A DNA stretch of 64,000 nt, taken from UBA1181 sp045113275 (GTDB taxonomy: Bacteria > Bacteroidota > Bacteroidia > Bacteroidales > Paludibacteraceae). The translations under genes were made by a program, and so were the position numbers. Shown here one piece after another: positions 1 through 7,331 of this stretch (positions within the stretch are counted from its first letter, which is position 1; each line of letters opens with the position of its first letter). The stretch is from NCBI GenBank assembly GCA_045113275.1, contig JBGUIU010000309.1:11299-75298 (forward strand). Direction: 5' to 3'. The notes beneath the pieces were generated by a model, which saw only the letters and a list, made by a program, of their open reading frames with translations, did not search any database and was not told the origin of the DNA.

Positions 1-170
1 AAGATAAGCAAATGTTCAGGAAATGCTTTTTTATACTCATCAATCTTAGGATCATCAGTGCCTATAACAATATAAATTGAATACTTTGCATCAAGCCTTT
101 TCAAGAACTCTAATGTTGGCATATTATATGGCTTGCCATAACTTGCTATGAAATACGCAAAATTATTCAT
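1..170 (-). CDS. Hypothetical protein, 5' part only (possible phage glycosyltransferase-like)
   Basis: Only the first 56 codons lie in the window; the gene runs off the left edge. It starts at ATG 168-170, overlapping the stop of the preceding gene by a few bases, so the two are translationally coupled. The visible N-terminus (MNNFAYFIASYGKP, then a stretch with IYIVIGTDDPKIDEY) looks like the alpha/beta start of phage nucleotide-sugar transferases, where an IPSxxR-like strand is followed by a IVIDxxD-like strand. That similarity is from memory and weak, so the function is open. Confidence 0.6.
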   Translation of the reverse strand, partial: MNNFAYFIASYGKPYNMPTLEFLKRLDAKYSIYIVIGTDDPKIDEYKKAFPEHLLI

Positions 171-504
171 GTACTACATCCTCCAGAAGTTTAGAGTAGT
201 CCTTCATGTATGCAAAATATCCATTTTGTATTGCGCTGTCTGTATCTACAATAACACAATGTAGCTTCTCTAACCACTTCTGCATTGTTTTATCTGACTG
301 TGCATATAAATCTGCCAATTTCTCATACTTTGCGATTATGAGCCTTGATGCAAGAAGTTTCAAAAATGACTTCTGTGCCATTGTCAAATCTGGATCAGCT
401 AAAATCTGCTTTACAACCTCATTATACTCATCAACATCTAAACAATCTTGCGGCGTTACTCGTTTTTTAGTTTTAGGCTCATAATAAAAATCAGATAATG
501 CCAT
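163..504 (-). CDS. Conserved phage-type hypothetical protein (113 aa)
   Basis: I do not recognise the family. The protein is mostly predicted helical, soluble and mildly acidic, with no membrane segment and no Cys pairs. It starts at an ATG behind a GGAGAT ribosome binding site. The region just upstream of its start overlaps a fossil of the polymerase C-terminus (491-550), so this gene was originally overlapped by, and probably co-transcribed with, DNA polymerase before the GIY-YIG gene was inserted between them. Confidence 0.75.
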   Translation of the reverse strand: MALSDFYYEPKTKKRVTPQDCLDVDEYNEVVKQILADPDLTMAQKSFLKLLASRLIIAKYEKLADLYAQSDKTMQKWLEKLHCVIVDTDSAIQNGYFAYMKDYSKLLEDVVHE

Positions 505-550
505 CTATACTATCTCCATACCACGCTTTCGTTATCTCTACATCAACGAT
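491..550 (-). pseudogene. Fossil of the original DNA polymerase C-terminus
   Basis: Read on the minus strand this stretch encodes IVDVEITKAWYGDSI followed by DGII and a stop. The functional polymerase gene ends at 1406 with DVSVTKEWYGDEFIL, so this is a second, diverged copy of the same C-terminus. It lies immediately beyond the GIY-YIG gene and overlaps its stop codon. The simplest reading is that it is the displaced original 3' end, while the polymerase now uses a substitute tail upstream of the endonuclease gene. Confidence 0.75.
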
Positions 551-1337
551 TTTTAAAGTGTCCATTTCTATGTACCATCTCCATACAAGTTTTATTTGGC
601 ATATTATACTTTTCTGCTAAAACTGGTATATCTAAATCGGACATATATTCTGACCTAACTTGGGCTATAAATTCATCTGTATACTTTCTTTGTTTTTTAC
701 CAAGCTCAATATACCTTTGTTTTCTAATTGGGTCATTCTTCCGTTCCTCTCTGCGCTTGATATTTTCAGGTTTCTTATTTGCAAGTTTCATTGCTTTGCT
801 ACGATTAGCTCTTTCTTCGGCAGACTGAACTCTACCGGTGTTCGCTTGACTTATCTTTTTTCTTGTTTCTACACTAACTGGCTTACCATATCTACCGTTT
901 CTTTCACCTGAGTGTGACTTGTTTTTATTTATAGTATCACTTATTTTCATTTTAACTAAATCAGATTTAGGCTTACCAAAACTTGGATTTCTATCACCAA
1001 ACAAAGTTGCACCGTCTCCACCCTCGGAAAGATTATATCCGAAATTTTCATCAGACGATTTATAAAACTTAATCCATGCAATCTCTAAATCATCTAATAG
1101 CCTATTTACATAATCTCTATCTTTGCCGCTACACTCATTCGTTCTATCATCGAATAGTACAATCTTAAAATTTTCAGAACCATACTTATTCCAAGAGTTC
1201 TGTAAATGCTTATTTGAGTGCCGGCTATTATTAAGATAATGTAAATGTAAATAAACCCTATGGTTAAAATCTATAGTCTGCCCTATATATCGCTTATGAT
1301 TTATCTGATTTTCTATCATATAGATTCCTATACTCAT
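543..1337 (-). CDS. GIY-YIG homing endonuclease with NUMOD3 repeats
   Basis: The N-terminus has the GIY strand (GIYMIE, residues 4-9) and the YIG strand (RYIGQT, about residues 16-21), followed by helices with conserved Arg and a later Glu region. Downstream are two NUMOD3-type DNA-binding repeats (GDRNPSFGKP and GERNGRYGKP with an ETRKKIS helix) and a C-terminal helix-turn-helix-like part. At 264 aa it matches free-standing phage GIY-YIG enzymes. It starts at ATG behind AAAGGAGATATTT. It sits at the 3' end of the polymerase gene between the working tail and a fossil tail, so its cleavage site is probably the intact polymerase 3' end. Confidence 0.9.
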   Translation of the reverse strand: MSIGIYMIENQINHKRYIGQTIDFNHRVYLHLHYLNNSRHSNKHLQNSWNKYGSENFKIVLFDDRTNECSGKDRDYVNRLLDDLEIAWIKFYKSSDENFGYNLSEGGDGATLFGDRNPSFGKPKSDLVKMKISDTINKNKSHSGERNGRYGKPVSVETRKKISQANTGRVQSAEERANRSKAMKLANKKPENIKRREERKNDPIRKQRYIELGKKQRKYTDEFIAQVRSEYMSDLDIPVLAEKYNMPNKTCMEMVHRNGHFKNR

Positions 1338-1350
1338 AAATATCTCCTTT

Positions 1351-1394
1351 CAGTAATTTCTACATTAACATTATATTGTATGTAGAGATTACTG
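1351..1394 (-). promoter_or_regulatory. Long inverted repeat in the leader of the GIY-YIG gene
   Basis: Arms of 15 nt (1351-1365 and 1380-1394) pair with one mismatch or wobble, leaving a 14 nt AT-rich loop. The repeat lies between the polymerase stop and the endonuclease ribosome binding site. It could be a terminator-like or translation-control hairpin; hairpins that damp expression are known in the leaders of T4 homing endonuclease genes. No U-run follows, so I prefer a regulatory role. Confidence 0.5.
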
Positions 1395-1405
1395 CCAAGC
1401 GATAC

Positions 1406-2308
1406 TTATAGTATAAACTCATCACCATACCATTCTTTTGTAACAGACACATCACACCGAATTGGAATAGTCATTCTACTCTGTGCCGCTTCTGACATAA
1501 GCTGTGCAAATCTTTCAGAACATTCTTTTATATTTTCTTCTGGACACTCTGCTATTAACTCATCATGTACAGGTATAAGAAGTCTAAACCCCAATTCTTT
1601 TAATCTTTCATCATTACCGACTAAAATCATAGCAAGTTTGCTCATATCTGCGGCAGAGCCTTGGATTCTTGCATTTACACACTGTCTTTGAGCATCTGCT
1701 ATCTTTGCTCCGTTATCGACAATCCATATGCCTTCTTTGTTTGCTTCTTCAAAGATTTTTCTTTTCTGCCCAAAGTAGCAATTTCGCAACTTTTGAGTAT
1801 ATCTTCTTTGGATATCTTCTGGTACGTTGTTGTTCTCGCTATCATCGGATTCTTCTCCGCTAAAGTCGAGTAAGTCATCGTCAGGAGGTGCTCCATCTTT
1901 CCATTTAAATTCATATTCAGGTAATTGTAAGTCGGGCAATCTTCTTTTTCTGCCCCACAACGTAGTAACGTATCCTTTTTCATAAGCCATGTCCAGACTA
2001 TCTTCTTCAAACTTCGGAATTGCAGGAAATCCTTTAAATACAGAATCTTTTATTGCTTGTGCTTTTTTCGTTGTAGTTTCAAGCTGTTCTGCGATACTTG
2101 GCACTCCTCTGCCATACAGCACTCCGAGCAATATACTCTTAGCTTGTGACCTTCTGGACTTTCCATCAAGATTTGTAGTGCCATCTGGTCTAAACTCAAG
2201 GCAGTTCTCGTAGGTTGTGTTAAAGGACAATGCGGCAATTTCTGCATATAAATCTTTCCCTTCCCGATATGCTTTAATCATCTTCGGATCACCACACATC
2301 TGAGTCAT
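1406..2308 (-). CDS. DNA polymerase family A, C-terminal half (polymerase motifs B and C)
   Basis: This 300 aa product is the palm and fingers part of a Pol I-type phage replicase. Motif B is visible as RRSQAKSILLGVLYG (R-x3-K-x6-YG) near residues 52-66, and motif C as VHDE near residue 250. The first ATG gives MTQMCGDPKM, directly after motif A. Upstream in the same frame the DNA encodes a motif A-like DYS, then TAG, then SQQEPKV, so the catalytic Asp codon is cut off from this ORF. There is no good ribosome binding site before 2308. It must work with the N-terminal half at 4158-5723 by trans-splicing or as a two-piece enzyme, or be inactive. Confidence 0.85.
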   Translation of the reverse strand: MTQMCGDPKMIKAYREGKDLYAEIAALSFNTTYENCLEFRPDGTTNLDGKSRRSQAKSILLGVLYGRGVPSIAEQLETTTKKAQAIKDSVFKGFPAIPKFEEDSLDMAYEKGYVTTLWGRKRRLPDLQLPEYEFKWKDGAPPDDDLLDFSGEESDDSENNNVPEDIQRRYTQKLRNCYFGQKRKIFEEANKEGIWIVDNGAKIADAQRQCVNARIQGSAADMSKLAMILVGNDERLKELGFRLLIPVHDELIAECPEENIKECSERFAQLMSEAAQSRMTIPIRCDVSVTKEWYGDEFIL

Positions 2309-2365
2309 GACTTTTGGTTCTTGCTGTGACTAAGAATAGTCGCTGGACATAAGTACATAACTTTT
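2309..2365 (-). pseudogene. Motif A region of DNA polymerase interrupted by an in-frame TAG
   Basis: In frame with the C-terminal half, this DNA encodes SYVLMSSDYS, a TAG at 2330-2332, then SQQEPKV. A normal phage motif A reads SSDYSQQEPK. The extra six bases around the TAG resemble a tandem copy of the YS codons in which TAT became TAG. The catalytic Asp codon is at 2339-2341. It is either a dead remnant or a junction removed at RNA or protein level; TAG is used as an ordinary stop elsewhere in the window. Confidence 0.7.
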
Positions 2366-2372
2366 TCTTGTC

Positions 2373-3083
2373 CTAATCGACCGTTTCATTAGCATCATCC
2401 TCCTTTCTATACCATTTAGGATATTCATATCTAATTTTATTTCTGCCATAAGTAAAATATCCTAAATCTATACTCTGTTTTATCTTTCTCTGATACACAC
2501 ATTCCGTTTTTGTATTAAATGGGTTTTCAATCGTTTTCCACCAACACCACGCATCCCTATACGAATGAAAATCAAATCTATCTCCGTTTTCAGTAATACA
2601 ATAACAACCTATAGAACGTGTATCTCCTGTACCAAAATTATGATTCCCTTTCGCTTTTTCAGATAGCTTTCGTCTATGCTCATCTGTAAATGGATTTTCT
2701 TGTCTATACTGCTTCATTGACTTTGAAATTTTAGAGCGTGTTTCCTCACTTCTCATACGCTCCGAATGTTTCTTTTTTACATCGTCAAGAAACATTACAT
2801 TATTATTTCCACCATCAACCATATTATAACCATCTTTAATACAATTATACTTTGCTATATAATATCTCTCCAGAATATTCAAATCTTCAATATTATCCAC
2901 ATCACAAATTTTTTCAAACTTGAAATTCTCAATACCATACTTTCGCATAGCATTATAAAGATGATTTTTATGACCATTCTTTGCAGTATTTATATGTTGC
3001 CATTTACGTTCTTCTAATGTTCTAACAGTTTGACCAACATATATCTTTCCATTTACAGTATTTGTTATCTTATAAATTAACAC
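2373..3083 (-). CDS. GIY-YIG homing endonuclease (236 aa)
   Basis: The N-terminus MLIYKITN with KIYVGQT about ten residues later is the GIY-YIG signature, followed by the helical part with conserved Arg (LEERKWQH) and a YNMVDGG strand. The middle has a KKHSERM...SKISKSMKQ helix of the NUMOD3 type. It lies between the PAPS-reductase-like gene and the C-terminal polymerase half, that is, inside the broken polymerase locus at motif A, a classic homing target because it is highly conserved. It has its own start, behind a weak GGAGGTGATTAT site. Confidence 0.88.
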   Translation of the reverse strand: MLIYKITNTVNGKIYVGQTVRTLEERKWQHINTAKNGHKNHLYNAMRKYGIENFKFEKICDVDNIEDLNILERYYIAKYNCIKDGYNMVDGGNNNVMFLDDVKKKHSERMRSEETRSKISKSMKQYRQENPFTDEHRRKLSEKAKGNHNFGTGDTRSIGCYCITENGDRFDFHSYRDAWCWWKTIENPFNTKTECVYQRKIKQSIDLGYFTYGRNKIRYEYPKWYRKEDDANETVD

Positions 3084-3143
3084 ATAATCACCTCCTGATA
3101 ATATTCTATCAGATTATATGATTATTGTCAATAAGATAACTTA

Positions 3144-4154
3144 TTAGAATAATCTTCTTATTCTTTTTTCTTTATCTTTCATTTTCCTTACAAACTGTTT
3201 ATACTGCTTAGTATATTCATAACTTTCTTTGAATACATTATTTACTGCTTTATACATATTTGGTTCAGTTATTTGTGTTATTGATAAATCATTAAACAAT
3301 GTTTGACTATACGGACAACAAACACATCCTGTTCTTTTAAATCCCCATTTCTCATAACAATCAGAATGTTTTATGCCAAATGCTTGTTCATATACTCGTT
3401 TATCTTCATCCATAAACCAAAATAATGGTCTATATGAATTTTCTCCCTGAGTATAACAATTCTTATATGCGGCCGCTCTAATGCCGCCCTCTGCTTTGCG
3501 AACACCAATAATCATTAAGTCGCAATTCGTTTCTTTTATAACCTTATTCGATACTTTCTTTTTTGCATAATCGCAACACTTATTAGATATTCTAAATGTA
3601 GGCGGATTAGAGATAATAAACTCTTTCAAATACTTATTTCTACTTATATTAAATCTTGAATTTTCAATATCTTCAAAAGAACCTTTACAGTTACACCACC
3701 ATTTTAATGCTCCAACTCTATTAGGATATAACTCTATCAATTCTTCATAAGATAAATCTTGCCAACTAAAATTAACATCTTGCAACTGTTGTATCATATA
3801 AGATACATACTTACTTAAAAATGGTTGTCCATACTCTCTCGTACAAACAGGAATAGGTTTTATTGCTCTCTCTCTACGGATTTCTATACCATATCTACTC
3901 TCAAGATATTTCAGATGTTCCTTTGTGGCTTTATATTCTAATCCTGTGTCAAACCAAACATACGTTACTTTCTTTTGTTCATCTATTCTGTATATTAAAT
4001 CAAGCATAATATCACTATCTGACCCACCTGAAATAGAGCAAATAGGACGTTTATACATATCTCTATTTATAATAGAATATCCCTTAATAAAAGATTTAAT
4101 TATTTCATCAGATTTAAAATCTGGTAAACTATTTAATACTGACTCTAAACTCAT
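3144..4154 (-). CDS. PAPS reductase / ATP pyrophosphatase-family protein
   Basis: The 336 aa protein has the PP-loop motif SGGSDSD (about residue 43) of the adenine nucleotide alpha hydrolase superfamily, a downstream GVRKAEGG motif, and a C-terminal CVCCPYS cysteine cluster. Phage members are usually annotated as phosphoadenosine phosphosulfate reductase or DndC-like, but the true substrate is unknown; a role in modifying nucleotides, DNA or tRNA is plausible. It starts 3 nt after the stop of the polymerase N-terminal half, so it is in that operon. Its place inside a split polymerase locus suggests it arrived with, or is used by, the mobile unit there. Confidence 0.8.
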   Translation of the reverse strand: MSLESVLNSLPDFKSDEIIKSFIKGYSIINRDMYKRPICSISGGSDSDIMLDLIYRIDEQKKVTYVWFDTGLEYKATKEHLKYLESRYGIEIRRERAIKPIPVCTREYGQPFLSKYVSYMIQQLQDVNFSWQDLSYEELIELYPNRVGALKWWCNCKGSFEDIENSRFNISRNKYLKEFIISNPPTFRISNKCCDYAKKKVSNKVIKETNCDLMIIGVRKAEGGIRAAAYKNCYTQGENSYRPLFWFMDEDKRVYEQAFGIKHSDCYEKWGFKRTGCVCCPYSQTLFNDLSITQITEPNMYKAVNNVFKESYEYTKQYKQFVRKMKDKEKRIRRLF

Positions 4155-4157
4155 TTT

Positions 4158-5723
4158 TTACCTCAAATCAATAACAACTTTATCCTGTTGAACACTAACA
4201 CTTACAACATTTACACAAGAACCATCATCAAGTAACAATTCATCACCTACAATAATTTTGTCAGCATATTTCCACTTATCAGCACATTCTACTTCACACC
4301 ATCTATCTACTACAAATTGTTGTGTATCTGTTGATACTAACTTTTCCTCATTTGTAGCAACAAACATCTTTCTAATATCTTTATTGTGCGATGGTATATT
4401 CTGCATATTAGGATTCTCAGAAGAGAATCTTCCAGTTCTCGCTCCATACTGATTAAAGCTACAATGAATACGACCGTCTTTAGGATTCACACAATTAGGC
4501 AGTTTATCTATAAAAGTATCTACAATAGTAGAAAACTCTCTATAATCTAATACTGCTTTTGCTACTGGATTATCCATACTTTTCAATGTCGCTTCATTTG
4601 TTGTTCTTACTTCTTTCTTTGTTTTCTTATCTACAGGAACTTCACAACCCATAATATCATAGAGAAGAATAGCAAGCTGTGTGGAAGATTTAATATTGAT
4701 AGGGTCATCGAGCTTACAATTCACACCCATCTTTCTTCTATACGCTTCTATATCTTCCGCATATGTATCACAGATTTTATTAAACTGTTCTACCCTATCT
4801 TCTAATAGTGCATGATATTTGTCTTTAAGGAACTGATTATAGTCAAAATCAAACTTTATTCCATTATCTTCCATATCACACACAACTTTTATGCACGGCA
4901 TTTCTATATTAAAAAATACCCATGATACGCCATTCATTCCATTTCTTGCACCACCGTCACACGTTCTATCATAATACATAAACTGTTTCTGATACTTATA
5001 TAATTCATAGGTTATAATAGCATCATGTGCCGCATAAAGATAAAACGTATCAATAGGAATCTTATCTGCTGGTATACCATTAAACAATTCATCAAATGAA
5101 AATGCGTCACCCTTACCGTCAAGTACATACTTATTATGCAACTTTTTTAACTTATTGGATTCTTCATTCTCATTCATTAATCTCGCCGCAAGATATGTAT
5201 CCCAAGTGCAATAAATATCTTTTATACTAAGTTGATTTCTGATTACCCGCATATCGAACTTGGCGTTGAACATGATAATGTCTGGATGATGCTTTATCAA
5301 CATATTAAACTGATTCGCTACCTGCTGTTCAGTTAATTGATTATCTACTCTTGCACCAGTTACATAAGAAGTGTGATTAATAGGGACATATGCAGGCTTA
5401 TGATTTGGTGTATATAAACACAAACCAACAATACTATCAAGAATAGGGTCAAGACCAGTTGTCTCTGTATCTATTGCAACTACACCATTATCTACGCACC
5501 ATATAAAATACTTATGTAGTGTCTCCTCAGTGCGTATAATTACATACTCATCCTTAAACTGTCCGAGATTTTTTTCAACCATAGCTTTTATCTGATTGAT
5601 TTTAGCTAATAGTGAATTTCCACCTCGGACAGTTGTTTGTGCTTTTCTACTTGTATTCGATTTTTTAGCAAGTTTATTATCTTGCTCTCTTCCTGCCCGC
5701 TTTGGAATACTAAATAAAGGCAT
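4158..5723 (-). CDS. DNA polymerase family A, N-terminal half with 3'-5' exonuclease, ending in an N-intein-like tail
   Basis: Residues about 80-250 form a DnaQ-like proofreading domain: AIDTETTGLD (Exo I, Asp85 and Glu87), MFNAKFD (Exo II), and YAAHDAIITYELY (Exo III). The thumb and start of the palm follow, with ARTGRFSSENPNMQNIP and IRKMFVATNEEKLV. At residue 464 the sequence leaves the family: STDTQQFVVDRW and later YADKIIVGDELLLDDG have the look of intein block A with Ser1 and the GDxL strand of a Hint fold. The product then stops after 58 such residues. This would place the break before SSDYSQQEP of motif A. No C-intein partner is visible in the window. Confidence 0.88.
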   Translation of the reverse strand: MPLFSIPKRAGREQDNKLAKKSNTSRKAQTTVRGGNSLLAKINQIKAMVEKNLGQFKDEYVIIRTEETLHKYFIWCVDNGVVAIDTETTGLDPILDSIVGLCLYTPNHKPAYVPINHTSYVTGARVDNQLTEQQVANQFNMLIKHHPDIIMFNAKFDMRVIRNQLSIKDIYCTWDTYLAARLMNENEESNKLKKLHNKYVLDGKGDAFSFDELFNGIPADKIPIDTFYLYAAHDAIITYELYKYQKQFMYYDRTCDGGARNGMNGVSWVFFNIEMPCIKVVCDMEDNGIKFDFDYNQFLKDKYHALLEDRVEQFNKICDTYAEDIEAYRRKMGVNCKLDDPINIKSSTQLAILLYDIMGCEVPVDKKTKKEVRTTNEATLKSMDNPVAKAVLDYREFSTIVDTFIDKLPNCVNPKDGRIHCSFNQYGARTGRFSSENPNMQNIPSHNKDIRKMFVATNEEKLVSTDTQQFVVDRWCEVECADKWKYADKIIVGDELLLDDGSCVNVVSVSVQQDKVVIDLR

Positions 5724-5827
5724 ATTATTCTCCTTATTGCCGACTATATGTTAAAAAAGAGAGTCACAAAACCAACATATAACATTGTTTATTTGTACTG
5801 GAGGACGAGTGCCGACAATTTATTCAA

Positions 5828-6499
5828 TTAATAAACATCTCTACCGCGAGGTGTTCTACGTCTTGGAGCTTCCTCATACTCCCTACTTTCTCGTCTACGA
5901 ACAGGAACTTCATCATCTTCATCGCCATCAGGAGGAAAATATCCATTTTCAAGATAAAAATCCATATCATCCGCTGACTTATCGAGAATAATACTGCCGA
6001 GCGGGTCAGGAATTTCAGGCAAATCAGCAAGCGGCGTACCATCACTCTCAACTTCGTACAGCTCATATGTAGTAGCCTGGTCGCCCTTTTTACCGTTGCG
6101 CTCAACATCAAAAATATGTGAGCAAAGAGGTGTAGTAGCACTACTATATCTACTACATACCGATGAGAGCTTATTCATAAACTTCTTACCACGCTCCCAA
6201 ATCTGTACCTTATCGGCATCAATATTATAGAGCGGGACCATCAATTTTACCTGTTGCGCTTTGTGTTCTCTACAAAACGGACAAACATCAAGCGGCTGTC
6301 TGTAATCTCTCAGACAATTAACAAGCCTTCGCTTATCATCAATTTTCACTTCATGTACAGCATAACCTTGCACATCTTCAATGCCACTGTACATAAAACG
6401 TACTCTCGCAGTATCTTTATCATCTTTTAGAGAAAAGAATCCTGCTGAACCTTGACCACCATAATGGTCCATATCTTCGTTCGCTTTAAATGCACCCAT
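5828..6499 (-). CDS. Single-stranded DNA-binding protein, gp32-like
   Basis: The 223 aa protein has FFSLKDDKDTARVRFMY near the N-terminus, a CPFCREHK Zn-ligand-like pair, an aromatic-rich core and a C-terminal acidic then Arg-rich tail (DGDEDDEVPVRRRE). This layout fits phage ssDNA-binding proteins of the T4 gp32 type, which coat unwound DNA and contact the replisome through an acidic tail. It is located directly before the polymerase gene in the transcription order and has its own promoter at 6557-6585. The ribosome binding site is AAAGGATT. The gap 5724-5827 holds no other feature I can see. Confidence 0.75.
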   Translation of the reverse strand: MGAFKANEDMDHYGGQGSAGFFSLKDDKDTARVRFMYSGIEDVQGYAVHEVKIDDKRRLVNCLRDYRQPLDVCPFCREHKAQQVKLMVPLYNIDADKVQIWERGKKFMNKLSSVCSRYSSATTPLCSHIFDVERNGKKGDQATTYELYEVESDGTPLADLPEIPDPLGSIILDKSADDMDFYLENGYFPPDGDEDDEVPVRRRESREYEEAPRRRTPRGRDVY

Positions 6500-6556
6500 A
6501 AATTAATCCTTTCGTGTTTTACTGTTTTACTGTTTCACTCGTCTTTCGACTCTTCT

Positions 6557-6585
6557 ATATTAACATGTATCATAATGTTTGTCAA
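6557..6585 (-). promoter_or_regulatory. Promoter for the SSB gene
   Basis: TTGACA at 6580-6585, a 17 bp spacer, and TAATAT at 6557-6562. The spacer is nearly the same as in the promoter at 10020-10048, including ACATGT next to the -10. The -35 box overlaps the stop codon of the fossil primase tail, which suggests that the original primase gene ended inside this promoter. Confidence 0.75.
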
Positions 6586-6677
6586 TAGTATTTTTTCAAA
6601 TTGAGCAATTCTTCTTTAGTGCAATCATTAGCATCTTTTCTTCCTTCTGGAAAGAAATACTCTGTTATATCAACTTC
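6582..6677 (-). pseudogene. Fossil of the original primase C-terminus
   Basis: The minus strand encodes EVDITEYFFPEGRKDANDC and then TKEELLNLKKYY and a stop. The working primase gene ends with ITEVILPRGRKDINECSPDE, so this is a diverged second copy of its last 30 or so codons. It starts inside the 3' end of the HNH gene in another frame and has no start codon of its own. It matches the situation at the polymerase 3' end. Confidence 0.78.
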
Positions 6678-7198
6678 TTTTTATGCTTACCTATCTTTTT
6701 ACCTAAATTATGGTTTCGTAATTTTTCTCTTGTTTCCAAACTAACACTATGTCCCAGTAAAGATTTACTAATTTGTATTTTTCTTTCTTCTGATAATGTC
6801 CAACCATTTAATGTTCCGTTTCGTTTTTTAGATTCAACCATTCTTATTTTTGCCGTTCCATAATTTGAATTATATTTATGAGTACACCATTCAAGATTCT
6901 CGACACAATTATTAGATGGATTTTCATCTTTATGGTTTACCTCTGGCAGATTATCTGGGTTTGGTATAAATGCTTGCGCTACTAATCTATGTACTAACAC
7001 TTGATGGCTCTTACAATCCTTTCGTAACACTACAAATTTATACCCTTTAATATTTCCGAATCTCAAACACAATTCTTGACAAGTATAACGCTTACCGTTT
7101 TTAGATATAGTAACACGTTCTAAAGATTTAACTCTACCTAAATTACTTACCCGATATAATCCTTCGTAACCTCGAATATCTGCCCAAATTTCTTGCAT
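6665..7198 (-). CDS. HNH homing endonuclease with NUMOD4 domain
   Basis: The start is ATG 7196-7198 behind AGGGGTGAT; the frame is open further upstream but that part is a terminator hairpin. Residues 1-35 are a NUMOD4 motif (EIWADIRGYEGLYRVSNLGR). Residues about 70-125 are the HNH core with VHRLVAQAFIPNP, EVNHKDENPSNNCVENLEWCTH. A C-terminal NUMOD3-like helix (SLETREKLRNHNLGKK) follows. The gene sits between the working primase gene and a fossil of the primase 3' end, so primase is its likely target. Confidence 0.9.
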   Translation of the reverse strand: MQEIWADIRGYEGLYRVSNLGRVKSLERVTISKNGKRYTCQELCLRFGNIKGYKFVVLRKDCKSHQVLVHRLVAQAFIPNPDNLPEVNHKDENPSNNCVENLEWCTHKYNSNYGTAKIRMVESKKRNGTLNGWTLSEERKIQISKSLLGHSVSLETREKLRNHNLGKKIGKHKKKLI

Positions 7199-7210
7199 AA
7201 TATCACCCCT

Positions 7211-7272
7211 TAAAATATAAAAACGCTTGTGGAGTGTATGGGTCGAGCATACACTTTTAGACCACAAGCGTT
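7211..7272 (-). terminator. Terminator after the primase operon
   Basis: An 11 bp stem (7222-7232 with 7262-7272) encloses a second small stem TGTATG/CATACA, and on the minus strand it is followed by TTTTTATATTTT. It separates the primase gene from the HNH gene, so the HNH gene is probably expressed weakly by readthrough or from its own promoter. Confidence 0.75.
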
Positions 7273-7331
7273 CTTAGCAAATTTCAGTAATGTAAAGTCT
7301 CGACCTCTTTACGAGTAATATTATAACATGG

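Noticed and set aside
2330..2332. TAG recoded as glutamine throughout the genome
   Set aside because: Several genes end in TAG with a normally spaced or overlapping next start (for example 33890 and 10052), so TAG is a real stop.
2309..4157. Group I intron in the polymerase gene
   Set aside because: The upstream frame runs into a Hint-like protein segment, only about 40 bp separate the GIY-YIG stop from the downstream polymerase codons, and I see no P7/P3 core; an intron is not excluded but not supported.
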